Of a DNA stretch of 64,000 nucleotides, positions 1-13,075 are shown in pieces. Position numbers and translations under genes: made by a program. Within the stretch, counting starts at the first letter, position 1. The number at the start of each line of letters is the position of its first letter. This DNA comes from Lichenostomus cassidix (taxonomy: Eukaryota > Chordata > Aves > Passeriformes > Meliphagidae). The DNA lies in contig CM039179.1 in the NCBI GenBank assembly GCA_008360975.2, forward strand, positions 56,892,666-56,956,665, read 5' to 3'. The notes under the pieces were generated by a model. It searched no databases, had not been told where the DNA came from, and worked only from the letters and a program-made list of their open reading frames with translations.

Positions 1-1522
1 ATCCTTTTCTGTCTTCTTCAGCCCCATTCAGCAGACTGTCCTATTCACAGATCCTCTTTCAACTGACAATTTTTTTGAGAAAAACTAAAGCCTCAATACT
101 GGTAATTTAGGTTAACTAGCATCTTTGCCTTATATTTTCAATTACCATTTGACTGTTAAGTATTCTACGAAACTACTACTCATATCCCAGTGTAGCTCAG
201 ATGGTAGCATGCAGTACAGGGGACTTTTGTGATACCAGAATTTCTGTGTCATTGCTACTTGTAGGAATTTAGACTGCAGCATGCAGTCTAAATACTGTGG
301 ATTAATGAGAATATTTGAGCTACATATTGTATATAAGTAGGATTTAGTACAGGCAAGGAGAAGTATATAACCTAAAATGCATTCCATTTCACTAAAAAAT
401 TTAATTGTATCTCCATGCATGCAGCCTACCCCATTTATGCAATAATCTCAGTATTAACAACAGCAATATGTATACGTGCCTGGGTAACAAAATTAAGTTT
501 AAAGTTTTTTTCTCATAGGATTCCTACTTCCTTCATAATTTCTTCAAATCACTCACTCATTTTCTTTTTGGCCCTCCCCTGTCTTTCAAGAATGTCTCCA
601 TATCTGAAAGTATAAAACTTCCCCATGAAAGTAGATGCAAGAAACTCTTATTAATAGAAAGGCAGCTAAGCCTGCCCTCTCTGTGTTTCTACCCATGACA
701 GTAGGTTTTCTTTGGTGCTCAGATGTGGTGGACAACTTAATAGTGATGACTACTAAGGACACAACCACACAGGTATCCTCACCACATGCCTTGGTCAACC
801 TTCCTTCTTGTCTCGTCCATATAAACTGGGCAGCTCTAAGCACCACAGCAGAATTACACAAACTAACTGAAAATCTCCTTTTTCCCTGAGCCAGGCGTTT
901 GTTTCCATGGCATAATGAAGTGATCTGGGCAGAAACCAAGCATTCATGCCTTGAGATTGTAGTCTCTCAAACACCACCGATCCCTCTCTTCCAGTTTTCT
1001 CTTCAAGGCAATGCTCTTTATCTAGTTAGGGGATTACTCCTCCCAAACTGAGTTTGGAGGTCTTCCTCTGCCCACTGGTTTCACTACGAGTTATGTGTCG
1101 TAAAAAAAGCAGAGCAATATTTTTATATCTTGTCTTTGAGGTACTTTGCTGGTACTGTGAGTTCATTCATGGCAAAGTGAAATGTTGTTAAGCAGAACAA
1201 ATAATTCTATTCTAATGTTTTATTACATTCAGGCAGCATTATAGAAATAGCTCTTTTGGAGAAAAGGCAGGGGGCTAATGAGTATTAAAGAAATGAAAAT
1301 CATCAACAAGGAAAATCTACAATTTAACTTCAATTATCTCTGAGTTTTTACCTAGACTGTTAGCAGACTGAGAAACTCAACAATTCCCACCATATTTCCT
1401 TTTAATTTTCGTTCTTCTCTCCTCACAAACAATCAGTGCTGGGTAGACTTGCCAATTTCCATTTTAATGATTTTTTAAAAGCATCAAAGGAAAATTTTGT
1501 TTAAAACAATCTATTGTTTCAT
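1..1522. other. AT-rich DNA, no gene recognised
   Basis: Short open frames here overlap on both strands, have low-complexity translations and match no family I recognise. I see no splice-flanked exon, RNA gene or clear transposable element. Confidence 0.6.
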
Positions 1523-1830
1523 TGCTGTGGTGGGTTGACCTTGTCAGCTGCCAGATGCCCACCCAGCTGGTCTCTCACTCCCACTCCTCAACAGGACAGA
1601 GAGAGAAAATAATATGAGAAAGCTCATGGATTGAGATAAAAACAGGAATGTAAAACAAAGTCAACCTGTTGAAAAGATAATTAAATTTATCGCAAATTAA
1701 AATAGATTTAGAAGTGAGAATAAAAGACAAAAACTAAAAATCCCTTCTTCCATCTTTCCTTCTTCCCATGCTCAGCTTCATTCCTCCATTTCTGATTTCT
1801 TTATGTCCTCCTCTGAAGAGGAAAGAAAAG
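1523..1830 (-). repeat. old avian ERV LTR fragment
   Basis: The segment starts with GTGGTGGGTTGACC, continues through a CCCACCCAGCTGG block and an ACAGGACAGAGAGAG block, and ends in a pyrimidine-rich tail. I recall this order from a common avian ERV LTR group, read on the minus strand. It is heavily diverged, has no visible partner LTR or target-site duplication, and its borders are approximate. The identity rests on remembered consensus, not a search. Confidence 0.5.
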
Positions 1831-4800
1831 GACTAAAAACAAATATTAAAATTTAAAATTATATTCATTATAAATTCTCATGCTTCTGATATAGTTTCAG
1901 GAGTTTTGAATGCTGGTGGTTAATTATCCTAGTAGATTTTTACTGCTCACAATGAGTCTGTGAATTAACTTGAGCTCTATTCCTGTGAAATACTGCATTG
2001 TCCAGATCACTTGGTTGGAAACCAGACATTTCCCCAGTTATTTCTAAACCAGGTATAGTTCATGAAGTTTCCAGTTCTGGCTTCAGTTTTTCTTCTTTCC
2101 CTTTGAATCCATGATAAATTTAAAAAAAAAAATCATGTGCAGGCATTATGTAAGAGATATACTACACACTAAAATCTAATAACTGAAAATAGCTTCCCTA
2201 GATATTAAAGATCATGCAAAGCTTTATCAAAATTATTGTTGTCTTGGGATAAGTTTGGTTTGAAAAATTTGGTAAAAAATAATCAAAACCTTTAGCGGAA
2301 CTTCTCATTTTCCTTTTACAGGGGGATAATAGGGAAATATTGAATCAATTAAATCTTTATATACAAATATATTGATTTCACAATTGCTCCATAGCCAGTG
2401 TCTGATAGCAGAAAAATATTCTATGTGAATTAAAACAAGCTATGTATTTAACATTAGAACTTTTCTGCTCAATATTTCCACACATTAATTGAAGTTCCTC
2501 AAACTGGCAGGTATTCAAATACCTCAAATCTATTAAGAAACTAATAAACTTTTCATGAAACATTTACATTGAGGAGTGATGTAAATGTATAACACAACCC
2601 TTATTTTCAGAAAGAATTGATGTAAATTAGGAATAGGTAAACCCTTAGCCAGGAGAGGCAAAAATATATATAAAGAAAATGTTTGTAGAATCTCAGTATT
2701 GAATTTGCCTAGTCCTATATTGATTGCTCATATTAATAATTACTTCTCAAAATCCAGCCAAAGTTTGACTTCACAGTTGTTGCGTTTTAAGAATGGTATT
2801 CTCCAATTTGGTGCTCCTACTGAAATACTGCAAACCAAACACTGCTTGCTCATTTTCCCCTGCTCCTCCCCTTCCCCTGCCAGAGGATGTAGAGAAGACT
2901 TGAAGCCACAAAAGATAAAGATCATGGGGATCAAATTCCACAGCACCTCTCACTCAGCTCTGTTTGAGAAGAGAGGGGTGCTACTGCATCCACAGGAAAA
3001 GCAAGATCCCTGTAATATTTTTATTGTCTACCTTAAATCTTTGAAATCCATAAATGCTAAATAAGCAAAATCAACAAAAACTCTGTCTGGAAGGTTTCCT
3101 AAGAGGCTGCACAGTACTTGTGCTTTACAGAAAAAAAAACCCAAAACTTAAATAATTCTCATTAAAGTGATAGACAATAAATAACTGAAGTAATTCATTC
3201 TGTCATGGCATTAAAAAAGATATCTTAGAACATGATTAGCAAAAAATAGAAATTATAACTTGAAAATGTCATCACCTCTGTGTCTCCTGTCCATACAATC
3301 ATGGCTACTCTAGACAGTATAATTTTTATTATATAGATAAAATTCCTAGACAACTGATGCTGTTCTTGTCATTACATATCTATCAATTCACTGACAACCC
3401 TGGACTGTTGTAAAAGACAGTGTAATCCTTTTTTACTTCTCATTTTCATACATTTTTCAGTATTTATCAACAGATACTAAGAAAAAAGGAATAATTTATG
3501 AATGTCTCAAAAAGCCAAGAGAATAAGTTCACAACACATCTATAACATGTAGTGTATAATGGAATACGCAATTTATATTTTTATTTTCACTTCTTTTCAG
3601 AAAAGGTGATTTGTGTTTCTATTTGGCAAAGTCTCACTCCATATATTTGTCCCTATTACTGGAAAATTTCTCGATGAATGAGGTCAGGATGTGGAGTTAA
3701 TAATTATCTCAGTGAATAAAGATGGATAATGCTCTTAGTTGTGTGTAGAAGAAAAAGTAGAAACATTTAAAAGTTTTTGGAACTTCTGAAAGCTGAGGAC
3801 ATGTATTCCCCTAACAAAGGAATTATTCAATTTTGAAAGTTACAATATTGTTACACATTTACTCCTGAGACAAATGTTAACATGATCTAAGCAAGTTACT
3901 AAAACATTGGAATTTGTATGTCAAGAGGTGGGCAGCACTGCTTATAATTGGAAACATTTGAGCTTAGTTTTAATTTAGAAATGTAGTTCTGTTGATAGAT
4001 ATTTTATTCTTTTGAAAAATTATCATGTCTGTATTTGCTAAATAAGATGTAAAAAGTTAAAAAAGTGTAATAATCATATGTGCATATTATACCAAACATT
4101 TCAAGTATCCCTGTAAGCTGTGGAAAATGTAGTATTGATTCCAGCAATATATTTCATTCAGGTATTAATATGATTCAATACATGCATAAGTAAGATTGTA
4201 GCTGAAGATACAGTGAACTATCCAGAAGTCATTAGGTGGTGACAGAAAGAATACCTTCCTGACTGTATCACTTATTCAGTGTGCTCTGGCAGTCGATGGG
4301 AAAACGAACCCATCTGTATGAATTCCCTAGTGCAGAAATCAGGATATCAATTCATTTTCTTCTTGTTTGTTTTTCTCTCTCTGGGAGAAGCAGTCTTACA
4401 AGCTTCACTTCCTACCTGTAAATATAAAATTTTGAACAGGGCCCTGACTTAACATAGTTACTATGAAAACCAGTCATGTCCTATTAATTATGTTGGTTTG
4501 CACTGAAGACATACTTTGAACTCTATTTTTCTTTCTTTCTCTTTCATCTTTGGCAGTGATAATTCTTTTAATCCTATCTACCGAATTAAACAGAATACCT
4601 CTAAGTTTGATAACTCAAATATCTGAAACACAGTGTGTTAATGGATAGGTGATTTTTTTCCCTAATAGTGTACTATTGAATTCAAATATTTACTTATGAG
4701 TCTGCAAAAAGTTTGAATAGAAAAGGTGACACTCAGTCCATCATATATTGATGTTTTTTTCTTTTTTACTGCTAAAACCAAAGGCATTCATTACTGTCAT

Positions 4801-7800
4801 GGCAGTGCAAGAGATGCAAATCACTTGCAACTGCTTTGTGACAGATGGTAGAAATATTTAATATGCTTGTTTCCAGTTTGGTTTCTAAGTCCAATATATG
4901 TTGTTAAAAGATTGGAGGTGGGCCAGGAAGAAGAAAAGCTGCTTGTTTTTCCTGAAATAGCTGCTTCACTTTGGGTTGGTAGGGGCTCTTTGGAGGCAGA
5001 AGAAAACACCTTTGTCTCTGAAATCTTTTGATCATGACAAGGCTTGGAGAACCTCGGAGTGGGTGTCTGGCAGCACAAATGCATGCTGAAAGACCCTGCA
5101 ATTTGCCAGGGACTCCTCTGGCAGGGAGTTAGTTCATCCATGAAGAAACCTCTGAGGTTACAGAGGGCAGAAAACCTTTTGCAAGGGCACTTGGTGAAGC
5201 ACACCTAACCCAGATAGGCCCTAGAAGGTGTTAGTCTGTTAGTTCTGGAGTAAAATATGTCTTCTCCAGGAACCAGGAGCTTCCTTTGTTTTCATCTTCA
5301 GACCTTTCTTACCAACTGATTGGCATTATCTCTGTAGTCTTACCCTGAGCTTCTATATTATTTTAGTATTTCAGACACATGGTGGTGTGAGAGATAATAA
5401 ACCTTCAGTCCCTCAGTCACTTTTGATGTTTTCACTTTAAAGAAAAGAATTGGCAGAAGGGACAGGGGAGCAGTTGCAGTCAAAAGATCTGCTGGACTTT
5501 CTCTGTAGACACAAAATTCCAGACTTTTTCTTTATATTAGTGACAATATTTGGTATAAACAATAGATCATCATAGTAGCCGTGAAACAAAACCTTTAATG
5601 CAGACAAAAATATGGCCTCATTCTGTTTTTATCAACAGGTGAAATCGTGGTAATGTAATTATAATCTTTTATTTGGGGAGGATAATCCAAACCTATTTAT
5701 CACTCTTCTGCCGACTTAATTTCTTCAATACAAATGTGTTTGAAGAAGATGTCTTCAGACTTGAGACTCTATGTAAATGTGCCATATACTCAATAACGAA
5801 GAAAAAATAAAATCAGCAATGGGAATTTCAGGTTTCAAATATAGCAACTGTTTCAACTTGGAGGAGGTAAACCTCACTGGGAAAACATAGAAGAAATTTT
5901 CCAAATCTACATCCTTAACTCTTGTACAAATCTATTTCTCTTTTAGGAAATTGCCTCAGCAAATAGTGCTGGAGAAAACATAGTTTTGCTACAGGGCAAA
6001 AAATAGTTACAAACTGAATCAAAAGATTAATTTTGCAACTTCATGGACTAAAGCATTAAGAAGGAAAAAAAAAATTGGAATGACAACTACACTATATGCT
6101 TTCATGTTTGACTTTAAGAAAGAAAATTATTAACCGAGATGCCAATTCAAAGCCCTGGCAATCCATTAGATTACTTAAGTCTTCAGCAGAAGGGTTGTGC
6201 AGTCTTACTGATCTAATACTATTTATTTTCTTAAATTAACTGGGAAGTTAATGGTTTTGATATATACAGAATCATTCTAAGAGTAATTAAAGCTCTGGTT
6301 TTTTTAGATTTTTGGGGTTTTTTGTTTGATTGGTTGGTCTTTTTGTTTTTTTGGGTTTTGTTTTGTTTTGCTTTGTTTTGTTTTTTGTTTGTTTTTTAAT
6401 TTTCACAGTGTTAATTTTCAGGAAAGGTTAACTCTTTCTGATCTAATTAGTTATAAATCTTTTCTGCTCTAATTAATTATAAAATAACCACTTAAGATAA
6501 TATTTTTGAAGTTTTAGTGCTTTCACTGTCTCCATAATCATTCACCTTTGTTAACATAAAATATCAATAATATGATCATAAACTCTAACATTTGCAACAT
6601 GTAATAATTGTTTTATAATTTATTAAATTACTTTCCTATACAGATAGAGAAGGTAAAGTTACAAGTGCAATAACGCATTTTAGTACTGGAAAAACACTAA
6701 TTTTTCTCATGCTTGTGATGTGTTTGTGCAATTGTAGTTAGTTTTGTCAAAGTTTTCATCATAAACCATGCTTTTCAGGGATTTATAACTAGTATACTAA
6801 ATTGCTTGAGTCTTGAATTTCAAACAGGATACATGGTCTCAGTGAGGTAGAGATATTAATTTTATCTTTTTGATATTATTTTAGATTTTATAGATAAATT
6901 TGACAGTAAGATAATGCAGGTATATAACAAATTCAAGTTAAAGAAAATTCCTATGGTAGGTCAGAGAAATGGAGCATTACCACCCTTTATTTTGACGCTG
7001 AAGCATCATTGGAATTTCTGTGCTTAGGCGAAAGAACTTTGGAAGGATTTCCTTGTCATTTTCCCTAGACTTTTAATGTATTTTTTTCCAAGTGTAATCC
7101 TATCCTAATAAAATCTTACAATGCTCCTATGGTATAGGATCCACTAACATCAACCAGTATATGCTAATATTTGTTAATCATCATTCAGTGGTATTTAATG
7201 GTGAATGCTTGCTAAGTTTATGAACTGCCTGAGTTTATGAATTGCCTTAGTTTCACAGAGCTTGTACTCGCTAAAAAAAAAAAAAGTGGAGTGGGGGGGA
7301 ATGTAGTTTAACTCATAAAAAAGACTCAGGTCTCAAAAACCCCTTAACTTCTGCCAAAACTCAAACAAATTTCTTTTTCCACCAACACTCTTTGTTCTCC
7401 TTAAGAAATTGCTATTACAACTGAACATAGTGTAGGTCATTGGACTCTAATGAAGTCTACTTTCTTCTTGCTGTTTTGTTTTGGCTTTTGGGCTTATTTT
7501 TTGGTTTTGTTTTTTTCTAATAATTTATTTATTGGGCTTTTTTTCTGTTAATTCAACTTCTTTTAACAGTCTTTTTGGGTCAAATAAGAGTTATGTCTTG
7601 TTCTCTTCTTCATTTGATATTTAGTGATTTTTTTTGAGCTTTCAGTATTGCCTCTGCCATCACCACAGTCACATTTAAATGCATGCATGTGCCATGGACA
7701 CAGTTCATAATTTTAAGGCTCAATATTAACACCCTACAACCTCAGACGGGGTAAAACTTTGATTTTATTTAAATAACCATATAGATTTTTTCTCATCCAA

Positions 7801-9337
7801 ATTTTTTCTCAATGAGAAGAAAGGCAGTTCTAGGCTGCAACACATTAGTTGTGTTCCCACTGTAAAAGTTTCCATGTGCAGTAAACCAAATATATTCTGA
7901 ATTCCTCAGATTTCCTGTCCATAAATCAAACCAATCTGCAGGCACAGTTGGTGAATCCTGCCTGCCTGGGATGTTTCATAGTGAGCTGTAGTCTGCTTTC
8001 ATTCTCTGCCTTCATTAGCAGGAATTTTTCAGTGGCATCTCAGGTACATGTGCAGTAAGTCAGATCTCAGTGAGGCTCTTTGCAGAGGTGAGATCACCAG
8101 CTATATGGATAGAGAGAGAAAGTGAGATGAGGCTGAACTGGGGGGAAAAAACATCTCGTTGACACAGACTTTATGGTTTAACTAAAGCTGCAGACTATTG
8201 AGAGAAACCTTAATTACCTATCAAATAGTTCAAATGTTCAAACAAGACCAAGGAAGCTGCTGACATCCCAGCAATTCCCAGCTAAATACCATGAGCATTA
8301 GTGTTGAATTGGCATTTGCAGAGCAATTGTGAGACTGCAAGTGAAAAGAACGTTGTACCTTTTAAAGTACAGCCATTTCTGTACAAAGAACTGTTATCTG
8401 ATTTAATTTAGGAATATTGACAGGCTGTCCTGAATGAATTAGTTTAGAAATGTGTTTGGCTCACTTTATTTGAGGCACTTTGTCTCAGATCTCTGGCAGT
8501 CTGGTACAGAGGAAACCTCAAATGAAACTTCAGATGACTATGAAGGCTCCTTTTAAACAGGTGCCATCAAACATGCCTTAAATTTTGTTAAGGGTTTCCA
8601 TGCTCTAATTAGATGACTGGGTTGTGATACAGACTGCTCTCCAAGTTGAAAGCTTATTCATGTAACAATATAATTGAAAATTTTAGCATAAATATTCTGG
8701 AGGAATTGATATTTCTGGTTTTATAAGTCTGTGGATTTGGGAGACTAAAAAAGAAATTAAAGGAGCTGTTTCATTCATCCTTTGTCGATGTATCAGTATT
8801 CAGGTGACTGAAATATGGCTGTTTACTTGGGTAGGAGGTCAAACTAATTCCTGCCAACTACAGTAGGCAGTATAGAAGTAAAACAGTACGGAGATCTATT
8901 TATTCCCCTTAATTATCCATCTGGTGGTAAAATTCTACTGTTTCAATTTTGTTAATTTAAAAATGATTTGCATGTGATGAAAGTCTCAGGATTGTCATCA
9001 CTTTTTCATAGCTTTATATGTACTTGAATGTACTTCATTATGCACTTGAATCTACTTAAAGTATTTAATTTGTTCTTTTACAAAATACATGTGGGTTTTT
9101 TTCTTATCATTCCCTTTCCAGCTATATCTAAGGTCATATTTCAGTCACCTGAATCTGGCATCTTAACTTTTAAGATCTATTAATTGAAATTATTAGAAAT
9201 AAACAAGTGATATGGTTGTGCCATAAATTATCATTCAATTAACTTGTTATGATTCTGAGGAAATATTTTTAACATTTCATTCTTTTTCACAGTTAGCTGC
9301 TTATCCATGAACTCACAATTGTGGAGGAGGGAAGTAT
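1831..9337. other. AT-rich DNA, no gene recognised
   Basis: This 7.5-kb stretch has no supported gene. Overlapping minus-strand open frames at 4821-5204 lie in a locally GC-richer patch, but they show no domain, splice context or family resemblance. A T/G-rich low-complexity tract at 6299-6406 is listed separately. The segment around 8230-8480 is low in simple repeats and could be conserved non-coding DNA, but only an alignment could show that. Confidence 0.55.
6299..6406. repeat. T/G-rich low-complexity tract (GTTTT-like)
   Basis: The tract is almost only T and G, with repeated GTTTT and GTTTTTT units. It looks like a simple-repeat expansion, or the poly-A tail of a minus-strand element whose body can no longer be recognised. 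Confidence 0.75.
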
Positions 9338-9342
9338 CTGTT
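9338..9342. repeat. target-site duplication, left copy
   Basis: The 5-mer CTGTT directly precedes the TG start of the left LTR. The same 5-mer follows the CA end of the right LTR at 15293-15297. It marks the host sequence duplicated by the integrase. Confidence 0.9.
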
Positions 9343-9853
9343 TGTGTTGGTTTGAAAACAAACTAGTAGGAGATCACAAGTCAAGATTGAAATTAAAAAT
9401 AAGTGAAATAATACAAGGAAAAGCACTGACAAAGTCAGATACAACCTAACACCCTGTTAGGGTGGTAGTAGCAGTTTAACTGAAGTAGTCCAGTTGAAGT
9501 GGTGATCTTGTGAAGGTCTAGTCTTTAGCTGAAGATCTAGTAGTAGCTCTGGTCCTCTGGGAACCCAGTAGACAGGGCTAGCTCAGGCAGTTCTAAGGCC
9601 AGGTTATATTCACGTGGGAACACCTGGCTTCTCCCTCCTGGGCAGAGCATCTCACAATGGGATGAGATAAGTTTATGAGTCACACGGTGGGTCCCTGATG
9701 GCCCATTGCCTGTCATGCGGGGTGGGTCATTAGCAAGTGATAATAGCTAACGGATGGCCCATTGCCTGTCATCCGGAGTGGGTGATAGCAGCTAATGGCC
9801 CACAGCTGGTGGTAATAGAATACTTAACTACATCAATATTGCAACCTAGGACA
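9343..9853 (-). repeat. 3' LTR of the ERV
   Basis: This 511-bp direct repeat matches 14782-15292 except at five positions: 9364, 9476, 9525, 9610 and 9630. At each, this copy has T and the other has C on the + strand. The LTR starts TGTGTTGG and ends AGGACA in + orientation, so it has canonical TG...CA ends. Because the element reads on the minus strand, this left copy is the 3' LTR. Confidence 0.95.
9697..9800 (-). repeat. imperfect direct repeat in U3 of the 3' LTR
   Basis: GATGGCCCATTGCCTGTCAT occurs at 9697 and again at 9753 with a 56-bp period. The sequence between the copies is also related (GGGT...ATAGC...CTAA). The other LTR has the same pair at 15136 and 15192. Duplicated blocks in U3 are often enhancer elements; that role is inferred. 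Confidence 0.8.
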
Positions 9854-9874
9854 TTATCCACTCTTTATTTTATT
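9854..9874 (-). other. probable polypurine tract region of the ERV
   Basis: Read on the minus strand, the bases directly before the 3' LTR are purine-rich (AATAAAATAAAGAGTGGATAA). This is where the plus-strand primer should lie. The run is broken by several T residues, so it is a poor match to a classical polypurine tract. The terminal TAA of the gag-pro-pol frame (9854-9856) also lies here. Confidence 0.4.
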
Positions 9875-9956
9875 ACCATTTACATAGTTTTCACTTAAGA
9901 TAAGGTCTCTTTGTGGTACACAACAGGTTTCTTCATCTGCCTTCATCACCTACTAA

Positions 9957-10800
9957 GTATAACTAGGTCTTTGGGCAAAAACTACTCTACGGATGGGTTT
10001 GCCTTTGCTTGAGGTGGGACTAATTTAAACAGTCTTTCTTAAGAAACTTCTTACGTGTATTACAGGGACTTTATTTTTATTTACTGTGTGCAAAGGTTCG
10101 GACTCGGCAGGACCGGTTTGATTGATAGAACTTCTTGTGTTAACCATTTAGGTGGCCTTTGCTAAGTTTAGTTTTCAATTTTTGAAGGTTTTTTCGCCAA
10201 GTGCTTTCAAAGTTGTTTTAAGTAGTTTGTTGCACTGTTCAACTTTCCCGGCAGCTGGTGCATGATAGGGGATGTGGTATATTCATTCAATTTCGTGTTC
10301 TCTAGCCCAGGTGCTTATGAGGCTATTTTTGAAATGGGTTTTATTGTTAGACTCGATTTTCTCAGGGGTATCATGTCTTTACAGGACTTGCTTTTCTAGA
10401 CTCAAGATGGTGTTTCGGGCAGTAGCATGAGGCACAGGGTAGGTTTTTAACTATCCCGTGGTTGCTTTTACTATGGTTAACACGTAGTGCTTTCTTTGGC
10501 GGGTTTGGGGAAGTGTGATGTAGTCAACTTGCCATACTTCCCCATACCTGTACTTTGATCATCGTTTATTATACTACAGAGGCTTTACTCGCTTGGTTTG
10601 TTTGATTGCAGCGCAAGTCTCACAGCTGTGGATGACCTGTGAGATGTTGTCTATGGTCAAGTCTACCCCTCGGTCACGAGCTCACTTGTATGTCGCATCT
10701 CTCTCTTGATGACCAGAGGCATCATGGGCCCAACGAGCTAGAAATAATTCTTTTTTGTGCTGCTAGTCTAGATCTACCTGTGACATTTTCACTTTGGCAG
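9957..10800 (-). pseudogene. integrase domain with mutated catalytic triad
   Basis: An HHCC zinc-binding region is visible (HDASGH around 10705-10720 and CETC around 10610-10625). The first catalytic Asp is intact in WQVDYITLPQ (Asp codon 10523-10525). The catalytic Glu is intact at 10238-10240 in AAGKVEQCN. The codon exactly 36 positions before that Glu, where the second Asp of a D,D(35)E integrase must sit, is AAC (Asn, 10346-10348) in ESNNKTHF, while the family norm is DNG-T-H-F. GAC to AAC is a G-to-A change. Stops lie at 10763, 10682, 10574, 10559, 10451, 10379, 10283, 10175, 10148 and 10025. Confidence 0.9.
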
Positions 10801-10829
10801 CTCGGTCTACTTGCTCGTTGTTATGATGC

Positions 10830-11600
10830 TCTTCATTAGCTCGACTTTTAGGTACATGTGCATTCACGTGTTGAACTTTTACGGTCAGCTTTTTTGCCCG
10901 GGCGGCGATGTCCTGCCAAATCTCAGCGGCCCAGATGGGTTTTCCTCTGCGCTGCCAGTTAGCTTTTCTCCAGCGATCTAACCATCCCCACAGTGCGTTG
11001 GTTACTATTTAGGAGTCGGTGTAGAGATAGAGCCTTGGCCATTTTTCTCGTTTAGCAATATCTAAAGCCAGCTGGATGGCTTTAAGCTTTGCAACTTGAT
11101 TCGATCCACCTTGTCCCTCGGTAGCCTGTACAGCTTGTCGTGTGGGGCTCTATACTGCAGCTTTCCATCTCCGATCTGCGCTTACAATTTGGCAGGACCC
11201 ATCGGTGAAGAGGGCATAGCGTCTTTCACTCTCCGGCAGCTCGTTATACGGGGGTGCTTCCTCGGCACGTGTTACTTGCTCTTCTGCTTTTTTTGAAGAT
11301 AATTTAAAAGTTTCACTTTTAGGCCAGTTTGTTATGATTTCTAGAATTTCAGGGCGATTTGGGTTTTTAATACGGGCGCGCTGTGTGATGAGGGCAATCT
11401 ATTTGCTCTACGTGGCATCAGTGGCATGGTGGGTAGAGGGAATTCTTCTCTTGAACATTTACCCTAGCACTGGCAGTCGGGGTGCAAGGAGAAGTTGTGT
11501 TTCTGTGCCGATCACCTCTGAGGCAGCTTGGACTCTTTTGTAAGCTGCTAAGATTTCTTTTTCGGTGGGAGTGTAGTTGACTTCAGACTCTCTGTAACTT
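10830..11600 (-). pseudogene. connection and RNase H domain
   Basis: The RNase H first-Asp motif FTDGS is read at 11195-11209, and a second Asp motif (YTDS) ends at 11012, directly before a TAA stop at 11009-11011. A His near HVNAHVPKSRA (around 10880-10850) fits the C-terminal active-site loop. Five stops lie upstream (11606, 11459, 11408, 11399, 11150). RNase H removes the RNA strand after first-strand synthesis. Confidence 0.85.
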
Positions 11601-11614
11601 CGATTTTAGAATTT

Positions 11615-12620
11615 CAGTGGTCGACCTCGGGTCTCACCAGGCACTTTCTGCCAAAGGCTCCAGGACAGACTATGGCTCTCGGCTGCAGAGTAAAGCACAT
11701 TCTTTACTTCTGGTCCTGTCCTGACTGGTCCCAGGGCTACCGCATGAGCGATCTCTTGTTTGATCTGGGTGAAGGCTTGCTGCTGTTCAGGGCCCCAGTG
11801 GAAATCGTTTTTTTTGCGGGTTATGAGGTAGAGAGGACTCACGATTTGGCTGTACTCAGGGATGTGCATTTTCTAAAAGCCTATGGCGCTTAGGAAAGCT
11901 TGCGTCTCTTTCTTGTTGGTTGGTGGAGACATCGCGATGATCTTATTGATGACCTCAGAAGGAATCTGACGCCGTCTGTCTTGCCACTTTACTCCCAGGA
12001 ACTGGATCTCTCGGGCAGGTCTCTTGACTTTGCTCTTTTTGATGGCAAAACCGGCTTCCAGGAGAATTCTGATGATTTTTTCTCTTTTCTCAAATATTTC
12101 TATTGCTGTGTCCCCCCACACAATGATGTCATCAATATACTGTAGATGTTTTGGAGCTTCACCCTTTTCCAGTGCAGCCTGGATCAGTCCATGGCAGATG
12201 GTGGGACTGTGCTTCCACCCCTGGGGCAGTCGGTTCTACGTGTACTGCACACCTCTCTAGGTGAAAGCAAATTGAGGCCTGCACTCTGCTGCCAGAGGAA
12301 TGGAGAAAAAGGCATTGGCAATATCAATGGTCGCATACCACTTTGCTGCCTTGGATTCTAGCTCATACTGAAGTTCCAACATGTCCGGTACAGCAGCACT
12401 CAGTGGTGGTGTGACTTCATTCAGGCCCCGGTAATCCATCGTCAGTCTCTATTCTTTACTGGACTTACGCACCGGCCATATAGGGTTGTTAAAGGGTGAG
12501 TGAGCCTTGCTGACCACTCCTTGGCTCTCCAGATCCCGAATCATCTTATGGATGGGGGCCACAGAGTCTCTGTTAGTGCGGTATTGCCGGTGATGCACTG
12601 TTGCTGTAGCAATTGGTACT
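11615..12620 (-). pseudogene. reverse transcriptase domain
   Basis: Conserved blocks appear in the right order in one frame: MDYRGLNEVTPP (around 12440-12405), YATIDIANAFFSIPL (around 12330-12285), LPQGWKHSPTICH (around 12235-12190), the catalytic YIDD (12128-12139) and FLGVKWQ (around 12010-11990). The polymerase Asp residues are intact. Stops at 12449, 12257, 12236 and 11873 sit at or next to positions that are usually Trp in related polymerases. YIDD is a common retroviral variant of the YXDD box. Confidence 0.93.
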
Positions 12621-12759
12621 TGCTGTTTTTCAATTCTCAGTAGTCTTACAGCAGACGGGTTATCTGAGAGACCGGGCAGGGTATTCAGTTGTCTTATGTC
12701 TTCTGTCTCTACGGCTGCTATCCCAAAAGCCTAGCGATGTTCCTTTGGGTCTTTGAAAT

Positions 12760-13072
12760 ATCCACTCCTGAGATAATCTATGCTGAGGATGCATGGGGCG
12801 TCTGGACCAGTCACAATGGGGTGTTTCTGCTACTCATTTCTAGTTAAACTCACTTCAGCTTCCAGTACAGTCAGCTGCTGGGATCCTCCTGTCACCCCAG
12901 AAATAGAAATGGGTTCGGTCCTTACATACCTGGATGGCATCAGGGTGCACTGAGCGCCGGTGTCAACTAAAGCCGTGTATCTTTGTGGGTCAGACGTGCT
13001 AGGCTATCGGATCTACACAGTTCAATAGATCCGATTATCCCTTTCCTCTACCTGGCTAGAGGCAGGGCTTTT
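12760..13072 (-). pseudogene. retroviral aspartic protease segment
   Basis: The active-site motif ALVDTGAQCTLMP is read around 12940-12970, and the Asp-Thr-Gly core is intact. Downstream the frame continues through a region compatible with the flap and C-terminal half of a retropepsin. Five stops lie just upstream or inside it (13022, 13013, 13004, 12830, 12731). Retropepsins cleave the Gag-Pol precursor during particle maturation. This copy cannot be made as a continuous protein. Confidence 0.85.
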
Positions 13073-13075
13073 CTA

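Noticed and set aside
4821..5204. 127-codon minus-strand open frame in a GC-richer patch
   Set aside because: No domain or splice context. A second frame on the same strand is also open, so composition explains it.
9854..10100. An env gene between pol and the 3' LTR
   Set aside because: The integrase frame runs to within a few bases of the LTR, leaving no space. No signal peptide or fusion-peptide region is seen.
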